From NCBI GenBank assembly GCA_018265835.1, contig JABLYK010000004.1:27332-91331 (forward strand): 64,000 nucleotides of DNA. The letters are read 5' to 3'. Shown piece after piece: positions 33,191 to 41,932 of this stretch. A program made the position numbers and the translations under genes. Every line of letters starts with the position of its first letter. The stretch's first letter is position 1. The notes below the pieces were generated by a model. That model saw nothing but the letters and a program-made list of their open reading frames with translations. It was not told the DNA's origin and did no database searches. The DNA is from Oscillospiraceae bacterium. GTDB lineage: Bacteria; Bacillota; Clostridia; Oscillospirales; Oscillospiraceae.

Positions 33191-33688
33191 TCAATCCTCC
33201 GCCTGCTGCAGCTCTTCCGGATCGAGCATCCGGATGGCCTTCGTGGTGAACAGCCTGCCCTCCAGATGATCCAGCTCGTGGCAGAAGGCGCGCGCCGTCA
33301 GCCCATCGCCCTCGACCTCAAAAAAGTTGCCGTAGCGATCCTGCGCGCGCACCTTGACGTGATCCGGCCGCGTGACGATGCCGAACTGCTCCGGAATGCT
33401 CAGGCATCCCTCCGCACCGGTCTGCTCGCCGGAGGCCTCAATGATCTCCGGGTTCACAAGCTCGATCATGTATTCGTCCTCGTCCTCGGCCACGTTCGTC
33501 TCCAGCACGATGACGGCGCGGCGCAGCACGCCGACCTGCGGCGCGGCGAGTCCCACGCCGTTGGCGTGCGCCAGCGTCTCCTTCATATCGTCGAGCAGGG
33601 TATGCAGACGGGCGTTAAACTCCGTCACCGGGCGGCAGTGTTTTTCCAGCACCGGGTCGCCTTTTTTTACGATCATTCTCTGTGCCAT
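33191..33688 (-). CDS. def: Peptide deformylase
   Basis: A 165-residue metalloenzyme removing the N-formyl group from nascent proteins. All three family motifs are present: GVGLAAPQVG (about 44-53), EGCLSIPE (about 91, metal Cys) and HELDHLEG (about 134, metal His pair and catalytic Glu). The ATG at 33688 follows AGGAG closely. It is 10 bases after priA and 5 bases before fmt. Confidence 0.97.
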   Translation of the reverse strand: MAQRMIVKKGDPVLEKHCRPVTEFNARLHTLLDDMKETLAHANGVGLAAPQVGVLRRAVIVLETNVAEDEDEYMIELVNPEIIEASGEQTGAEGCLSIPEQFGIVTRPDHVKVRAQDRYGNFFEVEGDGLTARAFCHELDHLEGRLFTTKAIRMLDPEELQQAED

Positions 33689-33698
33689 AACGATTCTC

Positions 33699-36152
33699 CT
33701 AATCAAACGGGTTGTCGTCCGCAAAAACGGACACGTCCCGAAATTTTTTATCCGTATTGCAATACATCACAATGTTTGCCACCGTCTGCCGCAGAACGCG
33801 CGTCTCCCTGCAGTAAAGCGTGACGCGGTAGCGGAAGCGGTTGTTCACGCGCACAACCGGCAGCGGCGCCGGGCCGAGGATCTGGGCTTTGCCGTGTGTT
33901 TCCCGCTGCAGATAGTCGCGGATATATGCGCAGCAGCGCAACACCGCGCTCTCGTTCAGGCCGGAGACCGTCACCGTCAGAATCTCGCAGAACGGCGGCG
34001 TGCTGTGCAGTCTGCGCAGCGCGATCTCCGAGCGGTAAAATGCCTCATAGTCTTGCGCAGCGGCCTGCAAAATCGTCTGATTTTCCGGTGTGAACGTCTG
34101 GATCACGGCGCGCCCCGGCGCCTCGCCCCGGCCGCTGCGGCCGATCACCTGCGTGATGAGCGAAAACGTCCGCTCGTTCGCGCGGTAGTCGCCAACGTAC
34201 AGGCTTTGATCCGCCGAGAGCACGCCCACGAGCGTCACACGGTCGAAATTCAGCCCCTTGGCGATCATCTGCGTGCCGATCATGATCGGAATGTTTTCCC
34301 GGGAAAAGCGGCTGAGCAGCTTTTCGTGGGAACCGGCCATGGCGATCGTATCGGCGTCCATCCGCAGCGTTTCCACGCCCGGAAACAGGTCATGGAGCTC
34401 TTCCTCAATCTTTTGCGTACCGTCGCCGATGTAGCGCAGCGTACCGCCGCAATCAGGGCAGTGCTCGCCCACATGCCGGCGATAGCCACAGTGGTGGCAC
34501 TGGAGCGTGCGGTTGCTGCTGTGGTAGGTCAGACTCACGCTGCAGCGGGGACACGCATACGTAAAGCCGCAGTCGCCGCAGGTGACGAGCTTGCTCGCCC
34601 CGCGCCGGTTGAGAAACAAAATGCTCTGCTCCCCGCGGGCGAGGTTTTCTTCCAGCTCCTGCCGCAGCACGGAGCTGATGGAGCCAAGGTTGCCCTGCCG
34701 CAGCTCGCGTTTCATATCTACAATGCGGACTTCCGGCAGCGCCTGCTCGTTGAACCGCCCCTTGATCTCAAAATAATGATAATTCCCGCTCTCCGCCTGA
34801 TAGCGGCTCACCACGTCGGGCGTAGCGGAACCGAGCAGCAGCAGCGCATTGCTTTGCACACAGCGGAACTTTGCCACGTCGCGCGCGTGGTAGCGCGGGG
34901 TGTTTTCTGATTTATACGTCTCCTCCTGCTCCTCGTCGAGAATCAGCAGGCCGAGATTCACAGCCGGTGCGAATACCGCGCTGCGGGTGCCGATGATGAC
35001 GCGCGCGCTCCCGCTGCGGATGCGCTTCCACTCGTCGTACCGCTCGCCGATGGAAAGCCGGCTGTGCAGCACGGCGACCTGATCGCCGAAATAGGCGGAA
35101 AACGTCTGGATCATCTGCGGCGTTAGCGCAATTTCAGGCACCAGAAGGATGGACGAGGCACCGCAGCGCAGCGCATCGTCGATCAGATGCAGATACACCG
35201 TCGTTTTGCCGCTGCCGGTCACACCGAAAAGCAGCGCCGCATTCGCCTGCGGCTGCTCCAGCAATTCGCGCAGTCCTGTATACGCGCGCTGCTGCGTCTC
35301 CGTCAGCGCCGGAAGCGGCTGAAGCTCCCCCTCAAACCGCACCGGACGGCGAAACGCCGGTTCCGCATCAAGCTGTACCAGCTCCTTTTTCACAAGTGCG
35401 TTCAGGCTCGCCATGGACGCGCCGGTGAACAGGCAGACCTCCCGTGCCGGGGCACGCCCCACGGTACACAGCAGATCCAGAATCGCCGCCTGCTGCGGCG
35501 CTTTTTTCCGACAGCGGCGCACTTCTTCCTGTGCGTCCTCCGCCGGGAGATTCAGCCCGGCATAGACCGTCTCCTTGTCCTTCACGCGGCGCTTTTCCGT
35601 GCCTTCCACGCACAAAACGCCCTCTTTGACCAGCGCGTGCAGCGCGTTTGCAGGGTCTTCCCCGCCGAACGCCGCCTGCAAATCCTCCAGATTGCAGCTT
35701 CCGCCGTGGGCAAATACGGTTTCCAGCGCGAGCCTGCGCGCTTTTGATCTCCCGCACGCTTCGAATGCCGTGTCCCGCTCCATTCCTTCCGAGACGCGGT
35801 AGACCGTGCGGATCTGAAACCACACGCCCGCCGGGAGAATGGCCTTGACCGCGTCATAGACCGTGCAGAAAAACCGGTCGTGCATCCAGACGGCCAGCCG
35901 GATCTGCTCTGCCGTGAGCACCGGTTCAGCGTCGAGCGCCTTCAGCACTGCTTTGAGCGTCGGGGCGTCCTCCCCGCTGCACACCGACAGCACAACGCCC
36001 TCACAGGGGCGGTTTCCTCTCGAAAACGGGACGATGACCCGGCAGCCGGGCTTCACGCCCTCCAGACCGGGCGGGAGCTTGTAGGAGAACGGCCGGTCAA
36101 ACGCGAAGGTCGCCGCAGAGACCGCGATCTTTGCAATCGTTACCTGTGCCAA
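33699..36152 (-). CDS. priA: Primosomal protein N' (replication restart helicase PriA)
   Basis: An 817-residue 3'-5' helicase that reloads the replisome at stalled forks. N-terminal DNA-binding domain (FDRPFSYKLPPGL, about 20), Walker A FGVTGSGKTTVYL (about 300), DEEQEETYK DEAH-type box (about 393), then eight zinc cysteines (CGDCGFTYACPRC, CHHCGY, CPDCGG, about 530-575) and the helicase C motifs. A TTG start is proposed at 36152, with GGAGG 8 bases upstream; no ATG is in frame nearby. The rpoZ terminator lies just upstream. Confidence 0.95.
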   Translation of the reverse strand: MAQVTIAKIAVSAATFAFDRPFSYKLPPGLEGVKPGCRVIVPFSRGNRPCEGVVLSVCSGEDAPTLKAVLKALDAEPVLTAEQIRLAVWMHDRFFCTVYDAVKAILPAGVWFQIRTVYRVSEGMERDTAFEACGRSKARRLALETVFAHGGSCNLEDLQAAFGGEDPANALHALVKEGVLCVEGTEKRRVKDKETVYAGLNLPAEDAQEEVRRCRKKAPQQAAILDLLCTVGRAPAREVCLFTGASMASLNALVKKELVQLDAEPAFRRPVRFEGELQPLPALTETQQRAYTGLRELLEQPQANAALLFGVTGSGKTTVYLHLIDDALRCGASSILLVPEIALTPQMIQTFSAYFGDQVAVLHSRLSIGERYDEWKRIRSGSARVIIGTRSAVFAPAVNLGLLILDEEQEETYKSENTPRYHARDVAKFRCVQSNALLLLGSATPDVVSRYQAESGNYHYFEIKGRFNEQALPEVRIVDMKRELRQGNLGSISSVLRQELEENLARGEQSILFLNRRGASKLVTCGDCGFTYACPRCSVSLTYHSSNRTLQCHHCGYRRHVGEHCPDCGGTLRYIGDGTQKIEEELHDLFPGVETLRMDADTIAMAGSHEKLLSRFSRENIPIMIGTQMIAKGLNFDRVTLVGVLSADQSLYVGDYRANERTFSLITQVIGRSGRGEAPGRAVIQTFTPENQTILQAAAQDYEAFYRSEIALRRLHSTPPFCEILTVTVSGLNESAVLRCCAYIRDYLQRETHGKAQILGPAPLPVVRVNNRFRYRVTLYCRETRVLRQTVANIVMYCNTDKKFRDVSVFADDNPFD

Positions 36153-36168
36153 ACCATTCCCCTCCCTC

Positions 36169-36196
36169 AAAAAAACAGGCGGGTCTTGCCCGCCTG
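36169..36196 (-). terminator. Terminator between rpoZ and priA
   Basis: On the minus strand an 8-bp GC-rich stem (CAGGCGGG 36196-36189 with 36183-36176), 5-base loop and seven Ts (36175-36169). It lies inside a same-strand run, so it probably splits or attenuates the operon; the priA ribosome site follows immediately. Confidence 0.85.
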
Positions 36197-36203
36197 AAAG
36201 CGT

Positions 36204-36395
36204 TTACTTCTTGATGGACAGCTCGCCGGCGTAGACTTCGTCAATCGCCATAGAGACCGGCTTCACATCCAGAACTTCGCCGCTGTCCTCAGCGGCGGAT
36301 GCGATGGCGCGCGCTCTGCGCGCAACGAGATTGACCAGCAGATAGCGGCTGCCGACCTGATCGGCCAGTTCGCCCATTGGGGGATAAAGCATCAT
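36204..36395 (-). CDS. rpoZ: DNA-directed RNA polymerase omega subunit
   Basis: A 63-residue small RNA polymerase subunit that helps fold beta-prime. The start MMLYPPMGELADQVGSRYLL and VARRARAI (about 26-33) are the family core. It starts inside the gmk stop (ATGA overlap), as in many Firmicutes. In Bacillus coaBC follows; here priA does. Confidence 0.92.
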   Translation of the reverse strand: MMLYPPMGELADQVGSRYLLVNLVARRARAIASAAEDSGEVLDVKPVSMAIDEVYAGELSIKK

Positions 36396-37003
36396 AATTC
36401 CTGCACCTCTGTTAAATATGATTTGCGCTCCTGATACCGGCATTGCTCCGCAGTGATGATGGCGTCCAGCTCCCGCGCCGCCTGATCGGGATCGTCGTTG
36501 ATGACTATGTAATCGTAAAAGTCCGCCTCACGGTATTCGTTATGCGCCCGTGCCAGGCGGCAGCAGATTTTTTCCTCTGCATCGGTATGCCGGCCGCGCA
36601 GCCGGCGCTCCAGCTCTTCCAGACTGGGCGGAATCACAAAAATGGTGACCGCATCCGGCGTCTTTCCGCACACCTGACGCGCCCCCTGCACTTCAATGTC
36701 CAGCAGCACGTTCAGCCCCTCGGCCTGCTTGCGCTCGACGTATCCGCGCGGCGTACCGTAGCAGTTGCCGACATACTCGGCATGCTCCAGCAGCGCGTCT
36801 TCCTCCACCATACGGTCGAATTCTTCCCGCGTGATGAAAAAATAATCCGTTCCGTCCGTTTCTCCGGGACGCGGCTGCCGCGTCGTCGCCGAAACGGAAA
36901 AGCACAGGTCCTGACGCATCTGCATCAGGCGCGCAATCACGGTGCTCTTTCCGGCGCCGGACGGACCGGACAGCACAATCAGTTTTCCTGCCTGTTCAGC
37001 CAC
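36392..37003 (-). CDS. gmk: Guanylate kinase
   Basis: A 203-residue enzyme converting GMP to GDP. P-loop LSGPSGAGKSTV (about 11-22), GMP-binding SATTRQPRPGETDGTDYFF (about 38-56), and catalytic DIEVQGARQV (about 103). I chose the GTG at 37003 (GGAGG 8 bases upstream, 8-base overlap with remA) over the ATG at 37030, which would overlap remA by 35 bases and add 9 non-homologous residues. Confidence 0.95.
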   Translation of the reverse strand: MAEQAGKLIVLSGPSGAGKSTVIARLMQMRQDLCFSVSATTRQPRPGETDGTDYFFITREEFDRMVEEDALLEHAEYVGNCYGTPRGYVERKQAEGLNVLLDIEVQGARQVCGKTPDAVTIFVIPPSLEELERRLRGRHTDAEEKICCRLARAHNEYREADFYDYIVINDDPDQAARELDAIITAEQCRYQERKSYLTEVQEL

Positions 37004-37262
37004 GCGGCTCACCTCCGTCTCCTTCGCCATTCACCTCTGCACGCACGCCAACCGCCTCCGGCAGCAGCGCGGACAGAACAACATGTCCCGTATCCATAAT
37101 CAGAACGGACTTGGTCTTGCGGCCATAGGTTGCATCAATCAGCATCCCGATCTCGCGGCTATCCTGCACAATGCGTTTGATGGGGGCAGACTCCGGGCTG
37201 ACCACTGCCAGCAGCCGTTCCTGCGACACCAAATTTCCATACCCGATGTTGATGAGTTTCAA
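36996..37262 (-). CDS. remA: RemA family extracellular-matrix regulator (DUF370)
   Basis: An 88-residue DNA-binding protein. The start MKLINIGYGNLVSQERLLAV, then SAPIKRIVQDSRE and LIDATYGRKTKSVLIMDT, is the RemA/YlzA core. In Bacillus RemA activates biofilm-matrix genes, but it is conserved in non-biofilm Clostridia, so the target here is open. The C-terminal 15 residues are acidic/glycine-rich and variable. Order yloC-remA-gmk-rpoZ is conserved. Confidence 0.94.
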   Translation of the reverse strand: MKLINIGYGNLVSQERLLAVVSPESAPIKRIVQDSREIGMLIDATYGRKTKSVLIMDTGHVVLSALLPEAVGVRAEVNGEGDGGEPRG

Positions 37263-37276
37263 GCTCTGTCTCTCTC

Positions 37277-38158
37277 CTACTCAATATTCTGGATCTGTTC
37301 CCGGATCTTTTCAATCTCGGATTTGAGATCGACCACCACCTTGGCAATGTCGGCATTCTGGCATTTGGAGCCGATCGTATTGGCCTCGCGGTTGAACTCC
37401 TGAATCAGGAAATCCGCCTTTCTCCCGAAAGGCGAGCCGCCTTGAAGCATATGGCGCATCTGTGAAATATGGCTGCGCAGACGAACGGTTTCCTCGTCTA
37501 CGGCGATGTGGTCGGCAAAGATTGCGGCCTCGGTCAGAATGCGCGTCTCGTCAATATCGGTCGCGGCGAGCACAGCCTCCATCTTCTGGCGCAGGCGGGT
37601 CTGATACTCTTCCACCGTGCGCGGCGCGTTTTCCTCTACCACAGAAACAAGCGCTTCAATGGTGCACAGGCGGTTTTCCACATCCTCGCGGAGCTTGGCC
37701 CCCTCGCGCACGCGCATCTGGTCATACTCCGTGAGCGCCGCTTCCATCAGCGAAACGAGCCCCGCGCCGATCTTCTCCTGATCGGCCTCCGCCTTCTCCA
37801 CAGACAGCACGTCCGGAAACCGGCAGACAGACATCAGCGTCATGTCATTTTCCAGCCCGTAGCGCGCCGAAAGATCATTCAGCGTGTCCACATACGCGCG
37901 CAGCAGCGGCTCATTGACCTTGATGACGGTATCCGCCGCCTGCGAGGCGTCCACCGTGATAAACACGTCCACTTTTCCGCGGCTGATGTGCCGCTGCACG
38001 GCGGCCTTGACTGCATCTTCCGCAAAGAGGAAGCCGCGCGGCATCCGAACCGAAACATCCAGATACCGGTTGTTCACGCTTTTCAGCTCCGCCGTGATAT
38101 TCAGACCCTCAACGACGCCCTTTGCGCCGCCGTAACCGGTCATACTTTTGATCGTCAT
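37277..38158 (-). CDS. yloC: YicC/YloC family endoribonuclease
   Basis: A 293-residue protein with an N-terminal YicC domain (SMTGYGGAKGVVEG, about 5-18, and ELKSVNNRYLDV, about 24) and a C-terminal DUF1732 domain ending ADFLIQEFNREANTIGSK, about 245-262. Members are RNA endonucleases in E. coli and Bacillus. No start ambiguity: the family begins at this Met. It is separated by 14 bases from remA. Confidence 0.95.
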   Translation of the reverse strand: MTIKSMTGYGGAKGVVEGLNITAELKSVNNRYLDVSVRMPRGFLFAEDAVKAAVQRHISRGKVDVFITVDASQAADTVIKVNEPLLRAYVDTLNDLSARYGLENDMTLMSVCRFPDVLSVEKAEADQEKIGAGLVSLMEAALTEYDQMRVREGAKLREDVENRLCTIEALVSVVEENAPRTVEEYQTRLRQKMEAVLAATDIDETRILTEAAIFADHIAVDEETVRLRSHISQMRHMLQGGSPFGRKADFLIQEFNREANTIGSKCQNADIAKVVVDLKSEIEKIREQIQNIE

Positions 38159-38176
38159 ATCCGCAATCCCCTGCCG

Positions 38177-38584
38177 TTATTCCCGAATTTGGATGATTTC
38201 AAACGTGATGGGCGTCTTGTTCTTCCGGCGCTGCAGCAGCACATTCAGCGCCACGCCGAGCGCAAAGAACGCCACGCCGACCAGAATGCATCCACCCTGC
38301 CCGAACGAGAGCGCCGCGCCGATGGCATAGCCGATGAACAGCAGCACAAACGGCACCAGGTACAGCAGCGCCGCAGCGCCGAGAATGTCCGACGTTTTCG
38401 TCTCAATGACGACCTTCTGACCCGGAAGCGCAGAAATCCGGTTTCTGGCCGTCGTCCGGATCCTGTTTTGAAATACGCACGCCTCGCAGGAACCGCAGTT
38501 CCCACCGCAGGCCGTGCCGCGCTCCACCTCAACCTCGGCGGTGCGTTTGTCAATCAGTTTGGTTACCACAGCATCTTGCGTCAT
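38177..38584 (-). CDS. RseC/SoxR-reducing-system family membrane protein
   Basis: A 135-residue protein of the RseC/MucC family. A cysteine cluster CX3CX2CX2C (about 26-36) may bind an iron-sulfur centre. Two hydrophobic helices follow (about 70-92 and 97-117), then a basic tail. Gamma-proteobacterial RseC acts in SoxR reduction and sigma-E control; neither system is visible here, so its role in Clostridia is unknown. Tightly packed between cdaR (3 bases) and yloC (18 bases). Confidence 0.85.
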   Translation of the reverse strand: MTQDAVVTKLIDKRTAEVEVERGTACGGNCGSCEACVFQNRIRTTARNRISALPGQKVVIETKTSDILGAAALLYLVPFVLLFIGYAIGAALSFGQGGCILVGVAFFALGVALNVLLQRRKNKTPITFEIIQIRE

Positions 38585-38587
38585 GTG

Positions 38588-39850
38588 CTATCCTCCGTTG
38601 GTCAGTGACACTGAAACCGTATATTCGCCAATCGCGCCGGCCTTCTCATATCCGTCTACATAGACCTTGGCCGTCACCGTAATGACTCCGGTCGTCGCAT
38701 CGTAATCCGACAAATCTGCAACCACACGGACATTATCCGCCGTGATCTTGCCGAGCACATCCGCCTCTGCCCGGACTGTGACTTCCAGCATCGTCGTCGT
38801 CAGCTCTGCGCGCAGACCCGGCTTCACGCCTGTGACGCTGATATTGTCGGTTGTGATTTTCTTCGTTTCCAGCCCGCGGACCGTAATCTTTACTGTCGCC
38901 TCTGTCGTCCCGGTGAGATTGCGCAGGGCGTTATCCAGCGGGATGGTAACGGTATTTTCGTAGCTGGATGCAAAATCAGACAGGTCGATTGTACTCACCA
39001 CAAGCTGATTCATCTTCTCCAGCACCGCCGTATCGCCCGCGACCTCAATGGCTTTCGGCTCCACCGTAACAACGCAGTTGTCCGCCGTGGCGCCCGCGCC
39101 CTCGATCAGATTCACGGTCAGCGGCAGCTCCTTTTTCATCAGAACCGGAAGCGTCACCGTCACGGTGTTGTGATCGCTGATGATCTCCTGCATCGGGACT
39201 TCGTCGCCGTTCTGATCGAGCAGGACATAAGAGCTCTTCATCGGGCCGAGCGTCATGTCCACGTTCTCACGATTCACGTACACACATGCGCTGTCCACGT
39301 TTTTCAGCTCATCCTCCGGCCCGTAAAGCGTAATGGTAGACGGCTCCACAAGGATCGGATCGGCTGTATAGCCATCGGCCACACTGCCGGTGAAGACGCC
39401 CTTGACCTCAACGGTCTTTGCGCTCTCCCGCACCACCGAAAAGGCGATGGTTTCGGGCGATTTGCTGATGATCGACACGTCGCTCTGATCGACGCTGCCC
39501 GGCCAGGCAATGGTGTAGCTTACCTCCATCTCACGCGGTTGTGAAATGCTACTCACGTCGACCTCCGCCGCGAGGTCGGAGGCATGCAGGTTTCCGATAT
39601 TCCCACGGCTTCCGGACACATGAATGGTGACGGTCTCGACGCTCGCCTCCGTAATAATCAGGCCGCGCGACGAGCGCAGCTCCTCCGCGCCCTGAAACAC
39701 GACCGGCACATTGTAAAACGTCCGGTCAATGGAAGTCTCCTCCGTGGAGGTCATGTACGCCCAGAGCAAGAAGGACGCCAGCAAAGACGCAATGGCCCAG
39801 AACACCTTGCTGTTACGTATTTTGTTGATCGTTCCGTTCTTCTTTGTCAT
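38588..39850 (-). CDS. cdaR: CdaA regulator CdaR (YbbR-like domains)
   Basis: A 420-residue membrane-anchored protein: one N-terminal helix (FWAIASLLASFLLWAYM, about 17-33), then about four YbbR beta-rich repeats in the extracytoplasmic part (about 50-415). It modulates the diadenylate cyclase CdaA. It overlaps cdaA by 38 bases, so the two are made together. Family members usually have three or four YbbR domains, in line with this length. Confidence 0.93.
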   Translation of the reverse strand: MTKKNGTINKIRNSKVFWAIASLLASFLLWAYMTSTEETSIDRTFYNVPVVFQGAEELRSSRGLIITEASVETVTIHVSGSRGNIGNLHASDLAAEVDVSSISQPREMEVSYTIAWPGSVDQSDVSIISKSPETIAFSVVRESAKTVEVKGVFTGSVADGYTADPILVEPSTITLYGPEDELKNVDSACVYVNRENVDMTLGPMKSSYVLLDQNGDEVPMQEIISDHNTVTVTLPVLMKKELPLTVNLIEGAGATADNCVVTVEPKAIEVAGDTAVLEKMNQLVVSTIDLSDFASSYENTVTIPLDNALRNLTGTTEATVKITVRGLETKKITTDNISVTGVKPGLRAELTTTMLEVTVRAEADVLGKITADNVRVVADLSDYDATTGVITVTAKVYVDGYEKAGAIGEYTVSVSLTNGG

Positions 39851-40712
39851 GATGCTTCTCCCGGCGCGAAAGTTTCAGGCGGGACAGGAACTCCCATCGT
39901 TTCTGCTGCCGCCCTTCTTCCGGCATCAGCTCGCTGCGCAGAATTGCTTCAAAAGTCTCCAGCGTCAGGCGGCGCTTGAGCATACCGTCCACTGCGACCG
40001 AGATGCTCCCGGTCTCCTCCGATACAATCACGATCACAGCATCCGAATGCTCGCTCATGCCAATGCCGGCGCGGTGGCGGGTCCCCAGATCGGGACTGAG
40101 ATTCGTATTGGTCGTCAGCGGCAAGACACAGCCTGCAGCGGCGATACGCCCGTTTTGTATGATCACCGCGCCGTCATGCAGCGGCGCTTTCACGAAGAAA
40201 ATGTTTTTCAGCAGCTCCGCCGACACATCCGCGTTGACGATCGTGCCGCTTCGCATCTGCTCATCCAGAGCGTTTGCGCGTTCAAACACAATCAGCGCGC
40301 CCGTATGCGTTGCGGACATGTCGGCACAAGCCATGATCGTCTGCGTAATTTCCGTTTCCGTCGTCAGATGATTCAACCGCTTGGAGCCAAACAGGCTCGA
40401 AATGTTGCCGCCCATTCTCTCCAAAAGGCGGCGCAGCTCCGGCTGGAACAGAATAACCAACGCGATCATCCCCAGCTCCACAATCTTCTCCAGCAGGTAG
40501 TTGATCATCGTCAGCTTCAAAACACCGGATAGCCACAGCGCAATCAGGATCAGGACAATGCCGCGGGCGACCCGATAGGAATTTGTCTTGCGGATCAACA
40601 TGATTAACTTGTAGATCAAATAAGCAACCAGCAGAATATCCACGACGTCCGGAATCCGTATCGTGGAAATCAGGCTGGCGATTTTTGTCCAGAAGGCAGC
40701 AAATTGAGCCAT
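39813..40712 (-). CDS. cdaA: Diadenylate cyclase CdaA
   Basis: A 299-residue membrane enzyme making the essential second messenger c-di-AMP from two ATP. Three hydrophobic helices (about 19-37, 43-62, 67-85) are followed by a DisA_N domain with the catalytic DGA (LHDGAVIIQNGRI, about 179) and RHR (GTRHRAGIG, about 213) motifs. The ATG at 40712 was chosen by homology and GAGG spacing. First gene of the long minus-strand operon, with its own promoter. Confidence 0.96.
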   Translation of the reverse strand: MAQFAAFWTKIASLISTIRIPDVVDILLVAYLIYKLIMLIRKTNSYRVARGIVLILIALWLSGVLKLTMINYLLEKIVELGMIALVILFQPELRRLLERMGGNISSLFGSKRLNHLTTETEITQTIMACADMSATHTGALIVFERANALDEQMRSGTIVNADVSAELLKNIFFVKAPLHDGAVIIQNGRIAAAGCVLPLTTNTNLSPDLGTRHRAGIGMSEHSDAVIVIVSEETGSISVAVDGMLKRRLTLETFEAILRSELMPEEGRQQKRWEFLSRLKLSRREKHHDKEERNDQQNT

Positions 40713-40774
40713 GACAACATCCTCTGTAGCATTCTGTGGGTGCGTTCTCTCCATTTGCACCCGAAGATTAAATT

Positions 40775-40803
40775 ATTATATCGCAAAAATGTGAAAATAG
40801 CAA
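40775..40803 (-). promoter_or_regulatory. Sigma-A promoter of the cdaA operon
   Basis: TTGCTA (40803-40798), 17 bases, then perfect TATAAT (40780-40775), about 60 bases before cdaA. It may serve the run cdaA to rpoZ, up to the terminator at 36169. Confidence 0.75.
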
Positions 40804-40822
40804 CCGCAAATCTGCCGCGATA

Positions 40823-41932
40823 CTACAGAATTTCCCTCAGGATTCGAACGGTTTCCTGAACCTCCTGTTCCGTGTTGAACGGCGAAAAGCTCAGGCGCAC
40901 GGTACCCGTATCAAACGTTCCGCCGGAGCGGTGGCCGAGCGGCGAACAGTGCAGCCCTGCGCGCACGGCGACGCCTCGTTCGGCGAGACGCTCCGCAAGC
41001 TCCTCACAGTCCAGCGTCCGGCTGCGCAGAGACAGCACCCCGGTCTGGCACTGCTCCTTGCCGTCATAAAACAACTCCAGCTCCGGAATGCCTGTCAAAC
41101 CCGCTTTGAGCTGGCGCAGCAGCAGCCGCTCATGTTCACAAATGATGCTCTCGCGCGCCGACACATACCGGATGCCCTCACGGAGTCCGGCAATCCCCGG
41201 CACGTTGTGCGTGCCCGCTTCCAGACGGTCCGGCAAATCCTCCGGCATGGCCTGCAGCACGCTCTGCGAGCCGGTGCCGCCGGAAAGGAGCGGCAGCCCC
41301 GTTCCGCGGCAGAGCAAAAGCCCCGTTCCCTGCGGCCCCAGCAGACTTTTGTGCCCCGGCATGGCGATAAACGCGGCGCGCAGCGCCTGCAGATCCAGCG
41401 GAAGCACACCGGCAGACTGCGACGCATCCACAATCAAAGGGACGCCGAAGCGTGCGCAAAGTTCCGCAATCTCCGCGACCGGCAGCACAAATCCATAGAC
41501 ATTGGACACATGCGTACACACCGCTGCACGCGCACCCGGAAGCAGTCTGCGAAAGTCCTCCAGCACGGCCGCCTGGTCAAACAGCCGCCCCGCCGCGACA
41601 CGCACCTTCGCCTTGCGCTGATGCAGTGGCCGGGTGACGGAGTTGTGCTCATATCCGGAGATCACGACCGTGTCTCCCGGCTGCACCAGCGAATGGATCG
41701 CCAGATTCAGGCCGTGCGTCGCGTTCATCGTGAATACGACATGCTCCGGATCCGGCACATGAAACAGCTCCGCCGCCGCTGTGCGGCAGTCATATACCGC
41801 GTCAGCGGCCGCCATTGCGGCGGGGTGCCCCCCGCGTCCCGGGCTGGACATGGTGGCCATGGCGTGCTGCATGGCCTGCGAGACCGCCCGCGGCTTATAC
41901 AGGCTGGTGGCGGCAGAATCCAGATAGATCAT
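40823..41932 (-). CDS. Cysteine-desulfurase-like aminotransferase class V
   Basis: A 369-residue PLP enzyme of the NifS/SufS fold. It starts MIYLDSAATSLYKPRAV. The PLP lysine is in GHKSLLGPQGTG (about 194), EAGTHNVPGI lies near 236, and a candidate catalytic Cys is in LHCSPLGHRSGGTFD (about 331). It overlaps the DUF3343 gene by 4 bases. Such pairs suggest sulfur or selenium is moved from the PLP enzyme to the small carrier. The exact acceptor is unknown; a housekeeping IscS role is less likely. Confidence 0.9.
   Translation of the reverse strand: MIYLDSAATSLYKPRAVSQAMQHAMATMSSPGRGGHPAAMAAADAVYDCRTAAAELFHVPDPEHVVFTMNATHGLNLAIHSLVQPGDTVVISGYEHNSVTRPLHQRKAKVRVAAGRLFDQAAVLEDFRRLLPGARAAVCTHVSNVYGFVLPVAEIAELCARFGVPLIVDASQSAGVLPLDLQALRAAFIAMPGHKSLLGPQGTGLLLCRGTGLPLLSGGTGSQSVLQAMPEDLPDRLEAGTHNVPGIAGLREGIRYVSARESIICEHERLLLRQLKAGLTGIPELELFYDGKEQCQTGVLSLRSRTLDCEELAERLAERGVAVRAGLHCSPLGHRSGGTFDTGTVRLSFSPFNTEQEVQETVRILREIL

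Noticed and set aside
37003..37030. ATG at 37030 as the gmk start
   Set aside because: It overlaps remA by 35 bases and adds residues that do not resemble gmk; the GTG at 37003 has a better-placed ribosome site.
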